64,000 nt of DNA from RGIG7213 sp045124505. Its GTDB lineage: Bacteria; Bacillota; Clostridia; Oscillospirales; CAG-272. Numbering within the stretch: the stretch's first letter is position 1; each line of letters starts with the position of its first letter. Of the stretch, positions 54,030 to 62,714 are shown one piece after another. The translations under genes and the position numbers were made by a program. The notes below the pieces were generated by a model. The model was not told the DNA's origin. It saw only the letters and a list, made by a program, of their open reading frames with translations, and ran no database searches. The DNA is taken from the NCBI GenBank assembly GCA_045124505.1, contig JBGVLZ010000103.1, positions 74,545-138,544 of the forward strand. The letters are read 5' to 3'.

Positions 54030-55589
54030 ATGAAACATTCCGATTTTAAACACAACTTAAAAAGTACAGCATCCGTTTTATTGCTTGCTGCGTGTATTTT
54101 CACATGCGCTTGTTCGGATGGCGGTGCATCTGACACAACAGGCGGAGCTGATTCAGTGACTGAAGAAAATGCAGTTACAAGTCCGTCCGATGTAACAGAC
54201 AGTGGCGAAACAACACCTACCGAGGACACAGACACACTACCCGAAGGCACGGAAACGGTCGGTTCAGATGAAGACGATACAACTTCATCCGGCGACAAGT
54301 CGGACAATGACAGCACAGCTGCTGATATAACATCATCTTCCGATATAACAACCCCTTCGGATACAACAGACGAAATTACAACAGACGCCGTCACAACAGC
54401 ACCGCAGGTAGTACCCACGGAAAAGACATCAGTTCCCGTTATTTTGGGGAAAGTTTCTCAGGCACATGACAGAGTCATTATTTACGGTTCGACCGAAAAT
54501 AACGCAAAAATTACATATGCAGGCAAAAACGGTAAAATATTCACCGACAGGGCACGCGGACATAATTTTTACATTGAAGTAAACGGTTCATCAAATGACC
54601 TTATAACGATTTATGCAACGGCAGACGGAAAGAAGGACAGCAATAAAGTTCAGGTTTCCGTATCATTCGGCGGTGATGAAACGAATGTTTTTGCAGGACG
54701 AAATTCGCATCTTTTCTACCGTCCGACAGTTTCGTATCTTCTCGGAAATGTAAAGGCAAATCAGTCAGCACTCAAATACACACGTAATGTTCTTTCAAAT
54801 GCTTTGAAGGAAGTACAGGCACGCACAGGCAAAGACACAAAGCTTATTTATCTTATCGCTCCCAACCCAGTTACGATATATAATGAAGATCAATACGGCT
54901 ACTTGCTCGACATAACAGGCGGAAAACGCTTTACAACCGCAGGACATGATTTTATCACATATATGAACGGCGACGGCAAGCATGAGGATATCATTGCGCC
55001 TGACCTTTTAAAGGTATTTGACAGCCACAAGGATGAAATGATCTACTTCAGCACCGACACACATTGGAGTGAGCTTGGCGCATATTACGCATACGCTGAA
55101 ATGATGAAGCACATCAACAAGGATTTTCCGAAGGCAAAGGCGCATCCGCTTTCAGAATTTGACATTGAGATAGTCAACTGTGCAGGCGGTGACCTTGCAG
55201 GCATGTTGGGTGCACACAAAATGAAGGAAGAAACACCGTTTCTTATCGCAAAATTCAAAGATACAGGCGATATATATCCTGTAAAAAGAAGCGATGACAT
55301 CGGCTACAGAATTGCCGGTATAAACTGGGGACTTTATCCAAGAGATTCATACATAAAGAATTCTTCCCTTCCCACAGCGTACGCTTTGAGTGATTCCTAC
55401 GGAGCATATTTCTTCCCGTTTGCGGGAATGGGCTTCAGCCATTTGCGCCTGCACGGAGCAAATAACAACACACCTATTGATATAGATGAAATAGCAGAAA
55501 TGAAGCCCGACTATATAATTTTCAATTATACTGACAGAAATATCGATTCCAATCTCGGCATGATAATACATTTTTGGAGCAATATATGA
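54030..55589 (+). CDS. Lipoprotein with AlgX/AlgJ-like SGNH domain (paralogue 1)
   Basis: 519 residues, excellent GGAGG ribosome site. Signal peptide with a lipobox (FTCACSD, Cys about 28-30), a long Thr/Ser/Asp/Glu linker (about 32-135), a small beta domain (about 138-210, SVPVILGKVSQAHDRVIIYGST). The C-terminal SGNH-like domain (about 220-519) has YFSTDTHWSELGAYYAYAEMM (the D-T-H-W motif of AlgX/AlgJ) and YALSDSYGAYF (candidate Ser site). These domains acetylate or bind extracellular polysaccharide, normally with an MBOAT partner, which is not in the window. The stop overlaps the namZ start (ATGA, 55586-55589). A shorter paralogue lies at 61227. Confidence 0.85.
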   Translation: MKHSDFKHNLKSTASVLLLAACIFTCACSDGGASDTTGGADSVTEENAVTSPSDVTDSGETTPTEDTDTLPEGTETVGSDEDDTTSSGDKSDNDSTAADITSSSDITTPSDTTDEITTDAVTTAPQVVPTEKTSVPVILGKVSQAHDRVIIYGSTENNAKITYAGKNGKIFTDRARGHNFYIEVNGSSNDLITIYATADGKKDSNKVQVSVSFGGDETNVFAGRNSHLFYRPTVSYLLGNVKANQSALKYTRNVLSNALKEVQARTGKDTKLIYLIAPNPVTIYNEDQYGYLLDITGGKRFTTAGHDFITYMNGDGKHEDIIAPDLLKVFDSHKDEMIYFSTDTHWSELGAYYAYAEMMKHINKDFPKAKAHPLSEFDIEIVNCAGGDLAGMLGAHKMKEETPFLIAKFKDTGDIYPVKRSDDIGYRIAGINWGLYPRDSYIKNSSLPTAYALSDSYGAYFFPFAGMGFSHLRLHGANNNTPIDIDEIAEMKPDYIIFNYTDRNIDSNLGMIIHFWSNI

Positions 55590-56710
55590 TAAAAGTATTA
55601 AACGGTATAGACTGTAAAGAAAAATGGCTTCCTATAATAAAAGGGGCGAATGCAGGTCTTATAACAAATATGTCAGGGGTTACAAAAAAGCTTATTCCCA
55701 GCTATGCAGCTGTACATGAGCATTGTAATTTAAAAACGCTTTTTTCTCCCGAACACGGCTTAAACGGTGCGGCACAGGCAGGCTGTAAGATAGAAAATGA
55801 GGAGCGTGAGCCCATAACAAACACCCCCGTTGTAAGTCTTTACGGAGATAAAAAAGCACCCGACGATGAGATGCTCAAAGACATTGACATGCTTCTTTTC
55901 GATCTTCAGGATGTAGGTGCAAGATTTTATACGTATCTTTACACTATGACACGTTCAATGAAATCCGCAGCACGTGCAAATATTCCGTTTGTTGTTTTTG
56001 ACAGAATGAATCCCGTATCCCTTAACAAAATCGAAGGTGAGATACTTGACGAGGCAAATTCGTCTTTTATCGGTGAATATGCAGTTCCCACACGTTACGG
56101 AATGACAATAGGTGAATTTGCAAAATACATAAACGCAAAGGAAAATTTAGGTGTTGATCTTCACATAATCCCATGTGACGGACTGACACGTGATATTTAT
56201 CACCGTGACACAGATCTGCCGTGGGTTGCCCCCTCCCCCAATATGCCGACGACAGATACGGCACTTGTATATATAGGCACATGCCTTTTTGAAGCAACGA
56301 AACAAGCCTCAGAGGGCCGCGGCACAACACAGCCGTTTGAGTTTATAGGCGCACCGAATTACGACGGACGTGCTTTGGCTGACGAGATGAACGCCAAAAA
56401 GCTTGACGGAGTAATATTCCGTCCCGTATATTTCACCCCTACATTTTCAAAATTCAAGGGTGAGCTTTGCTCCGGTGTTCAGCTTCACGTAACTGACAGA
56501 GATGCTTTTTCTCCGTTTGCCGCAGGTGTCAAGCTTGTTGAAACAGTCAAGTATATGTACGGTACGGAATTTGACGAAAAAGCCCTGAAGCGCACATTCG
56601 GCACGGGCAGACTTTTTGACGGTATAAGCTCCGACACAATAATAAAAGACTGTATCAGAACATCGGAAGAATTCCGCAAAATAACCTCTCCTTATTATAT
56701 TTACAAATAA
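55586..56710 (+). CDS. Exo-beta-N-acetylmuramidase NamZ-like (DUF1343)
   Basis: 374 residues from the ATG at 55586, with GGAG at 55576-55579. The DUF1343 signature is strong: AGLITNMSGVTKKLIP, LFSPEHGLNGAAQAG, LLFDLQDVGARFYTYLYTM, FDRMNPVSLNKIEGEIL and WVAPSPNMPTTDTALVYIGTCLFE. The family was shown in Bacillus subtilis (NamZ) to release MurNAc from peptidoglycan ends. No signal peptide is visible, so unlike secreted NamZ this form appears cytoplasmic, or is exported by another route. Translationally coupled to the SGNH lipoprotein gene, so wall recycling and glycan modification may be linked (inference). Confidence 0.92.
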   Translation: MIKVLNGIDCKEKWLPIIKGANAGLITNMSGVTKKLIPSYAAVHEHCNLKTLFSPEHGLNGAAQAGCKIENEEREPITNTPVVSLYGDKKAPDDEMLKDIDMLLFDLQDVGARFYTYLYTMTRSMKSAARANIPFVVFDRMNPVSLNKIEGEILDEANSSFIGEYAVPTRYGMTIGEFAKYINAKENLGVDLHIIPCDGLTRDIYHRDTDLPWVAPSPNMPTTDTALVYIGTCLFEATKQASEGRGTTQPFEFIGAPNYDGRALADEMNAKKLDGVIFRPVYFTPTFSKFKGELCSGVQLHVTDRDAFSPFAAGVKLVETVKYMYGTEFDEKALKRTFGTGRLFDGISSDTIIKDCIRTSEEFRKITSPYYIYK

Positions 56711-56985
56711 TTCTGCTCTATAAGAAGCGAAACGATAAATATTAAGGATGAACACAGCATACCTATAAAAAACCATAAAGGTCTGAGATATTTCTCAGGC
56801 TTTTTTGTTTTCTCATCACTATTTATTACAGAGCCTGAAATTATACGTTCTGCCTCAGAAACCATATCGTGTTTTGTCAGATTTCTGTGATCGGCACTGT
56901 TCTTCACAATAAAATACGCCTCATCAAAAATCCCGCTTTTTGTGTCTTTTAAAACTATAACCTTCTTTTGTGCACCTTTAAGCAT
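56701..56985 (-). CDS. Small conserved-looking single-helix membrane protein
   Basis: 94 residues. A polar N-terminal part (KKVIVLKDTKSGIFDEAYFIVKN, and HDMVSEAERIISG) is followed by one membrane helix at the C-terminus (about 70-90). The N-terminal pattern looks like one seen in other Clostridia, but I cannot name a family. The ATG has GGAG at a good distance (GAAAAGGAGAAAACG). It is the only minus-strand gene in the 44.7-62.5 kb region and its end overlaps the end of namZ by 10 bases. Confidence 0.65.
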   Translation of the reverse strand: MLKGAQKKVIVLKDTKSGIFDEAYFIVKNSADHRNLTKHDMVSEAERIISGSVINSDEKTKKPEKYLRPLWFFIGMLCSSLIFIVSLLIEQNYL

Positions 56986-57108
56986 TCGTTTTCTCCTTTT
57001 CTATACTGATGTGATTTTCGGCATTATGCTTTGTTTTATTCATCAACACAGCCGTTGCTTGAATAAATCACTTGACTTTTGCAAAAAATACATTTGCGGA
57101 GGGATATT

Positions 57109-59340
57109 ATGAACGGAATAAAAGCAGTAATTATGGCAGGCGGATTCGGCACACGCTTAAAGCCTATAACAGATATTATGCCGAAGCCTTTGGTACCGAT
57201 ACTTAACGAACCGATAATGGCTCATATGATCCGACATTTGTTCAGAAACGGAATAACCGATGCAGCAGTAACGCTTAAATATATGCCCGATATGATAAAG
57301 AACACATTTTCCGATTACTACGACGGTGTAAATTTAACGTATTTTTTGGAAAATGAACCTATGGGCACGGCAGGCGGTGTAAAAGCGTGCGAAAATTTTT
57401 TATCCGATGACTTTATAGTTGTGTCGGGGGACGGACTGTGGGATTATGATTTGAATGCGGCATATGAATTTCATAAAGAAAAAAATGCCGATATCACAAT
57501 AATCTGTGCAAAAACACCTTTTCCTTCGCTTTACGGCGTTGTGATGGCAAAACCAACAGGAGAAATCGTGCGGTTTGCGGAAAAACCGTCAGCAGGCGAA
57601 GTATTTTCCGATAAAATAAACACGGGTATTTATATAATCAAAAAAGAAATTATGAAATTTGTACCCGAAAACACCGTGTTTGACTTCAGCCGTGACCTTT
57701 TTCCCAGACTTATGAAGGAGAAAAAAAAGCTTTTTTCATATGCTGCCGACGGTTCATGGTGCGATGTGGGAAGCATTGAAGAATACAGGAAATGTAATCT
57801 TGAGGCAAAAGACGGTAAATATTCAATAAAAGGCTTTTTGCCCGAATACAGCGGTGTATACGACAGCGTTGTGGGTGAGGGCTTTGTAATGGGCGAAAAC
57901 TCAAGCATATGCAAAAGTGTTATACACGACAATGTAAAGATAGGTTCGGGTGTTTCGGTCACAGGGAGCATAATTTGCAGAGGTGCGGTGATCGGTGACG
58001 GTGTGCGAATACCCGACGGCTGTGTAATAGGCTCGGGTGCCGTAATAAAATCAAGCATCACTTTAAGGGAAAGCACGGTAATTCCCACCTCTCAGATAAT
58101 AAGCGGAGAAAATATAATGAGGAATGTAATAAAAAAAGGAACTCTTTTCAGTACTGACGGAATAAAGGCAGACTTTTATACAGAGCTTGGAGTTGACGGA
58201 ATGTGTGCGCTTGGCGCAGCTATCGGATCACTTTCAAAAACCGTCGGTGTGTTTGATGACGGAGATCCTGTTTGTTCATCATCTGCCGAAGCATTTTCGT
58301 GCGGCGTAAAATACAGCGGCAGTAAATGTATGAATTTCGGCACAGGCTTTTTTAGTATGGCAAATTTTATAAATATGTACTACCGCCTTGATGTAATGGC
58401 GTTTATAAAAAAGACATCCCAGGATTCGGGCATTCACATAATATTCCGTGATAAAAACGGACTTAAACCGAAGGCGAAATTTGAATCTCTTGCAGAATCT
58501 CTGTTTTTCTCACGTGATATTCCCTCTCCGACCGACTTTTTTGAAACAGAAAACGTAAGCGGAGCAGATGAGCTTTACAGAAGCGCACTTGTAAACGAAG
58601 GTGATGACCTTACAGGGTATAAGATCATCACAGGGCATACAAAAGGATGCCGTCTTTTGTCAGGTGTGCTGTCTGCGCTCGGTGCTGAAATACACGAATA
58701 TACCACTCCCGATTCAAACAGTTACTTTTGCATCGATATGGATGAGGATACAGATACGCTTCGTATAAGCGAAAGCATAAACGGTGAGCTTTACACCGTA
58801 GATAAATATCACGCACGCGCAATTATAACATTTCTTGAAGAAAAGGAAAAGATAGGAACGCTTGCCCTTTCATACTATGACATTCCCATCTTTTCGGAAA
58901 TTGCAAAAAACAAGGGGATCGACGTCATGTATTATCTCGAAAGCCCTTCTTCTGAGCTGTATGAGGATAATATGGCACGTGAAAACTTTTACTCCAATAT
59001 GTATATGAAGGATCCGCTTTGCACCGCCGTGAAGCTGTTATCTCTTTTAAAACGTAAAGATATTTCTCTTGAAACGTCTGACTGCATGCTCCGTCCGTTC
59101 TTTGTACGTGAGGATTTTGTTAAAGTTCCGTCACATCTGAGGGCATCTGCACTTGCCCGTCTTTACGAAGAAAATATTGCACATCAAAGAATATACGGCG
59201 ACGGAGTGATAGTAAAAAAGCAAGCAGCCTATTCCAACATAGGTGCATCCGATAACGGATTTAAAATCATAACGGAAGGCTATACAGCAAGTGCTTCACG
59301 TGACATTGTATCTGAAATAATCAAAAAACTCAATATTTAA
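57109..59340 (+). CDS. Nucleotidyltransferase / hexapeptide / phosphomannomutase-like fusion
   Basis: 743 residues from the ATG at 57109 (GGAGG just ahead; the frame is open to 57079). Residues 1-235 are a GDP-mannose/glucose-1-phosphate nucleotidyltransferase (VIMAGGFGTRLKPITDIMPKPLVPI, VVSGDGLWDYD, FAEKPSAGE). Residues about 245-345 are left-handed hexapeptide repeats. Residues about 355-740 resemble an alpha-D-phosphohexomutase. In the last part the usual TASHNP serine loop is not found, and the D-G-D-G-D-R metal loop appears as DMDEDTDTLRIS, so it may not be catalytic. Similar ManC/Mpg1-type fusions are known in Firmicutes and cyanobacteria. Likely supplies or regulates a nucleotide sugar for the neighbouring envelope glycan genes. 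Confidence 0.85.
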   Translation: MNGIKAVIMAGGFGTRLKPITDIMPKPLVPILNEPIMAHMIRHLFRNGITDAAVTLKYMPDMIKNTFSDYYDGVNLTYFLENEPMGTAGGVKACENFLSDDFIVVSGDGLWDYDLNAAYEFHKEKNADITIICAKTPFPSLYGVVMAKPTGEIVRFAEKPSAGEVFSDKINTGIYIIKKEIMKFVPENTVFDFSRDLFPRLMKEKKKLFSYAADGSWCDVGSIEEYRKCNLEAKDGKYSIKGFLPEYSGVYDSVVGEGFVMGENSSICKSVIHDNVKIGSGVSVTGSIICRGAVIGDGVRIPDGCVIGSGAVIKSSITLRESTVIPTSQIISGENIMRNVIKKGTLFSTDGIKADFYTELGVDGMCALGAAIGSLSKTVGVFDDGDPVCSSSAEAFSCGVKYSGSKCMNFGTGFFSMANFINMYYRLDVMAFIKKTSQDSGIHIIFRDKNGLKPKAKFESLAESLFFSRDIPSPTDFFETENVSGADELYRSALVNEGDDLTGYKIITGHTKGCRLLSGVLSALGAEIHEYTTPDSNSYFCIDMDEDTDTLRISESINGELYTVDKYHARAIITFLEEKEKIGTLALSYYDIPIFSEIAKNKGIDVMYYLESPSSELYEDNMARENFYSNMYMKDPLCTAVKLLSLLKRKDISLETSDCMLRPFFVREDFVKVPSHLRASALARLYEENIAHQRIYGDGVIVKKQAAYSNIGASDNGFKIITEGYTASASRDIVSEIIKKLNI

Positions 59341-59526
59341 AAAATGTTTATAAATAGCGAGGGAATATTCTATATTGATATGGTAAAATACGGATAATTT
59401 AACGTGTTCGTGATTAAAATATATATTGCCGAGAAAACGGTTTCGTGCTCGGCTGATATTACATACCCTTTTGGGGATTTTTAGTATATGAATTAATTTA
59501 CAGTATTTAACAAAAAAGGAGAAATA

Positions 59527-61212
59527 ATGTCAAGAAGAAAAAGTAAACATACAGAAAAAATAAAGGTAATGATGCTCGGCGGTCTTTATGAAATAGGAAA
59601 AAACCTTGCAGTCATAGAATACGGCGATGAAATGATGATCGTTGACTGCGGTCTGGGATTTCCCGAAGAAGATATGCCCGGAGTTGACCTTGTTATTCCC
59701 GATATAACATATCTTGAAAAAAATTACGAAAAGATCACAGGTATAGTCTTAACACACGGACATGAAGACCATATCGGTGCACTTCCCTACATTTTAAAAC
59801 AGATATCCCCCCCTGTATACGGTACACCGCTTACTATCGGTATACTTGAAAAAAAGCTTTCGGAGCATACGTTTGATATAATTCCGGAGCTTGTAACGGT
59901 AAACGCAGGGGAAACAATAAAGCTCGGCACATCATTTTCGGTTGAATTTATAAACGTCAACCACTCTATTGCAGATGCAGTATGCCTTGCGATAAAAACA
60001 CCTCTCGGAACAATAATCCATTCAGGTGACTTCAAAATAGACTTAACTCCCATTGAAAGCAAGATGATAAACCTCACACGCCTTGGCGAACTCGGTGATG
60101 AAGGCGTTTTGCTTCTGATGTGCGAATCAACAAACGCTGAAAGACAGGGCTATACACCGTCAGAAAGAAAGGTCGGCGCATCGCTTGACAACATCTTTTT
60201 CCGTCATGCCGACAAACGTATTACAATTGCAACGTTTTCATCAAACGTCCACCGTGTTCAGCAGATAATCAATGCCGCTGAAAAATACGGCAGAAAAGTT
60301 GCCATAACGGGCAGAAGCATGATAAACGTAGTAAATGTTGCTATACGGCTCGGATATATGCACGCGGCAGAAGGAATACTTATAGATATTTCCGAGATCA
60401 AAAAATACAAGCCCGAACAGCTTACTATCGTTTCCACAGGAAGTCAGGGCGAGCCTATGTCTGCCCTTTACCGCATGGCTTTTTCGGAGCATGATAAGGT
60501 TGAACTGAACGAACAGGACGTTGTTATTATTTCCGCAAATGCTATTCCCGGTAATGAAAAATTCGTAAACAAGATAATAAATGAGCTTTTCAAAAAAGGT
60601 GTCACCGTGCTTCACGATGCCGTTGCAGATGTCCATGTTTCGGGACACGCCTGCAGAGATGAGCTTAAAATGATGCACGCTTTGACAAAGCCGAAATATT
60701 TTATGCCCATTCACGGCGAATACAGACACTTGGCAAGCCACAAGGAGCTTGCTATGCAAATGGGCGAAAAGGAAGAAAACATCTTTCTTGCTGACATCGG
60801 TAAGGTGCTCGAAATAGATGAAGACGGTGCACGCTTCAACGGCACAGTTCCTTCGGGTAAAATACTTGTTGACGGCTACGGTGTCGGAGATGTCGGAAGC
60901 ATCGTTTTACGCGACAGACGCCATCTGGCAGAAGACGGTATAATCGTCGTTGTAACAACGCTTCATATGGACGAACAGCTCATTATGGCAGGTCCTGACA
61001 TAGTTTCAAGAGGATTTGTTTACGTAAAGGAATCCGAGGAGCTTATGGAAGACCTCGAAGAAATTTCCCTTGCGGTTATCGAAACATGTTTTGATAACAA
61101 TATTTCAGATTTTGCACAGATAAAAAACAAAATGAAGGATGACCTTGCGAAATATATTTATCAGAAAACAAAACGCAGACCGATGATCTTGCCCATTATA
61201 ATGAGCATATAA
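59527..61212 (+). CDS. rnj: Ribonuclease J
   Basis: 561 residues, full length. Metallo-beta-lactamase core with the H-x-H-x-D-H site LTHGHEDHIGALPYIL (about 75-90), later HSIADAVCLAIKTPLGTIIHSGDFK, and a beta-CASP domain including ATFSSNVHRVQQIINAAEKYGRKVAITGRSM and ISANAIPGNEKFVNKII. A C-terminal domain (about 450-561) mediates dimerisation. It is a 5' exonuclease and endonuclease for mRNA decay and rRNA maturation in Firmicutes. GGAGAAATA precedes the ATG. It separates the mannose-fusion gene from the second SGNH lipoprotein, which starts 15 bases later. Confidence 0.96.
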   Translation: MSRRKSKHTEKIKVMMLGGLYEIGKNLAVIEYGDEMMIVDCGLGFPEEDMPGVDLVIPDITYLEKNYEKITGIVLTHGHEDHIGALPYILKQISPPVYGTPLTIGILEKKLSEHTFDIIPELVTVNAGETIKLGTSFSVEFINVNHSIADAVCLAIKTPLGTIIHSGDFKIDLTPIESKMINLTRLGELGDEGVLLLMCESTNAERQGYTPSERKVGASLDNIFFRHADKRITIATFSSNVHRVQQIINAAEKYGRKVAITGRSMINVVNVAIRLGYMHAAEGILIDISEIKKYKPEQLTIVSTGSQGEPMSALYRMAFSEHDKVELNEQDVVIISANAIPGNEKFVNKIINELFKKGVTVLHDAVADVHVSGHACRDELKMMHALTKPKYFMPIHGEYRHLASHKELAMQMGEKEENIFLADIGKVLEIDEDGARFNGTVPSGKILVDGYGVGDVGSIVLRDRRHLAEDGIIVVVTTLHMDEQLIMAGPDIVSRGFVYVKESEELMEDLEEISLAVIETCFDNNISDFAQIKNKMKDDLAKYIYQKTKRRPMILPIIMSI

Positions 61213-61226
61213 AAACGGAGACGAAA

Positions 61227-62552
61227 ATGAAAAAATTTATATCATTCATTCTGCTTGCTTCCCTTTTAACACTTGCCGCTTGTACCGACACCGCCGATAC
61301 ATCAGACGGCGAGGGTACATATGCAGATACATCTGAAGTCACACAATCCCAGCAAACAGACGAAGAAACGGTCGGCGGCGTAATAGTACCGCCCGTATCA
61401 GACACGGTAACTGCACAGCCCGTTATACTGCTTTCAACAAATACTAAGGATGATACTGTTCTTTTTGCAGGTGCGTGTGAAAAGGGCTCTGTAATAACGG
61501 TCAGCGGCGAATATACAAATGAATTCACCGTAACGCCCGACGGCGGAAACTTTCTGTTTTCTGTCACGCTTGAAGAAAGAAAAGCCGAAACACTTTCGGT
61601 AACTGCGACAGCTGACGGTAAAAGTGCAAGCGAAGCTGTCACTGTTGAAGCAAAATATAAGCGCGGGGCTGAAGACAGAGAAATATTCACAACATTTGAT
61701 TCCCGTATTTGCCAGAATGAAATTTTAGATGACCTTTATCACACAAATCTCTTTACCAACAAAGAGCTTTTGCTGATGAAAAAGCTTGCCCAAGGGCGTG
61801 TGACAAAGGCGAAAAAAGCTGCCGGCAAAACGGTTGAGGTAATATACGTAATCGTTCCCAATCCGCTTACAGTATACGGTGACGGTGTTCCCGAAGATAT
61901 GAAGGCTAATATCGAGGGCGAGGAAACATCACTCACACAGGCAGTTGAAGCTTTAAGCGGACTTAAAAATGTAACGGTCATCAACCTTACAGACACAATG
62001 AACGCACATAAAGACGAAAAAATATACTATTATACCGATACGCACTGGACAGAGCTTGGTGCATTCTACGGCTACGAAGTACTGATGAAAGAAATTGCAA
62101 AAAAATTCCCGTCAGCCGCACCGCATTCCCTTTCAGATTATGACATAAAGAATGTTGCCGTACCTTACACTGATATGATGTCTTATGCGGGAATAGAAGA
62201 AATGGGACTTACGGAAACAGCACCGTTTCTTATGAGCAAATATACACCTTTAGCACCGTATGACAGTGCAAAAAAGGAGGAAGCATACATCTGGAATTTC
62301 ACAGATGAATTCTTCTCAAACAAAACCTCACACACAGAAATCGATAATGATGAGCTTCCTAAGGGCATGTTCATATTTGACTCATACGGGCTTAACGCAA
62401 TTCATTTTATTGCAGAGCATTTTTCAAGCCTTACATGTATGCCTATATGGGAATACTCAGTGGACTATGATATAATAGAAGAAGAAAAACCCGACTATAT
62501 AATCCACCTCATAAGTGAAAGAACAACAGAAAGACTCCTCGTAAGTGAGTAA
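61227..62552 (+). CDS. Lipoprotein with AlgX/AlgJ-like SGNH domain (paralogue 2)
   Basis: 441 residues. Signal peptide with lipobox LTLAACTD (Cys about 19), Thr/Glu linker (20-60), a small beta domain (about 65-145, VILLSTNTKDDTVLFAGACEKGSVITVSG) and an SGNH-like domain. In the last, YYYTDTHWTELGAFYGYEVLMKEI parallels paralogue 1 (D-T-H-W, then W-x-E-L-G-A), LIAPNP-like IVPNPLTVYGDG parallels it too, and MFIFDSYGLNAIHF carries the candidate Ser. It is shorter than paralogue 1 in the linker. It lies 15 bases after RNase J and probably shares its transcript. No MBOAT acyltransferase is nearby. Confidence 0.85.
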   Translation: MKKFISFILLASLLTLAACTDTADTSDGEGTYADTSEVTQSQQTDEETVGGVIVPPVSDTVTAQPVILLSTNTKDDTVLFAGACEKGSVITVSGEYTNEFTVTPDGGNFLFSVTLEERKAETLSVTATADGKSASEAVTVEAKYKRGAEDREIFTTFDSRICQNEILDDLYHTNLFTNKELLLMKKLAQGRVTKAKKAAGKTVEVIYVIVPNPLTVYGDGVPEDMKANIEGEETSLTQAVEALSGLKNVTVINLTDTMNAHKDEKIYYYTDTHWTELGAFYGYEVLMKEIAKKFPSAAPHSLSDYDIKNVAVPYTDMMSYAGIEEMGLTETAPFLMSKYTPLAPYDSAKKEEAYIWNFTDEFFSNKTSHTEIDNDELPKGMFIFDSYGLNAIHFIAEHFSSLTCMPIWEYSVDYDIIEEEKPDYIIHLISERTTERLLVSE

Positions 62553-62601
62553 AAATTGTGGCTGGTTCATTATAGTTAAGTTAAATTAAACGGATTTCGA
62601 A

Positions 62602-62628
62602 CGGGACGTCGTGAACGCCGTCCACTAC
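62602..62628. repeat. Short imperfect hairpin of the dispersed G/C-rich class
   Basis: The stretch 62602-62628 has GGGACG and CCGTCC facing each other and ends with ACTACAA, like the tails of the elements at 4391 and 18581. It lies in the 160-base gap between convergent genes, next to the terminator. Confidence 0.4.
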
Positions 62629-62651
62629 AAAAAAATTGTATAGAAACACAC

Positions 62652-62696
62652 GGAGCGGCTTATTTTGGGAAACCATTTCCAAAAATAAGCCGCTCC
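62652..62696. terminator. Long bidirectional intrinsic terminator
   Basis: GGAGCGGCTTATTTT (62652-62666) pairs with AAAATAAGCCGCTCC (62682-62696), and an inner stem TGGGAA/TTTCCA extends it to about 20 pairs. It lies between two convergent genes. Confidence 0.9.
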
Positions 62697-62714
62697 AATT
62701 TTATGTTATAAATT

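Noticed and set aside
59341..59526. Hairpin GCCGAG/CTCGGC (59428-59453) as a terminator or RNA gene
   Set aside because: No T-run follows and the loop is long; support is too weak to annotate.
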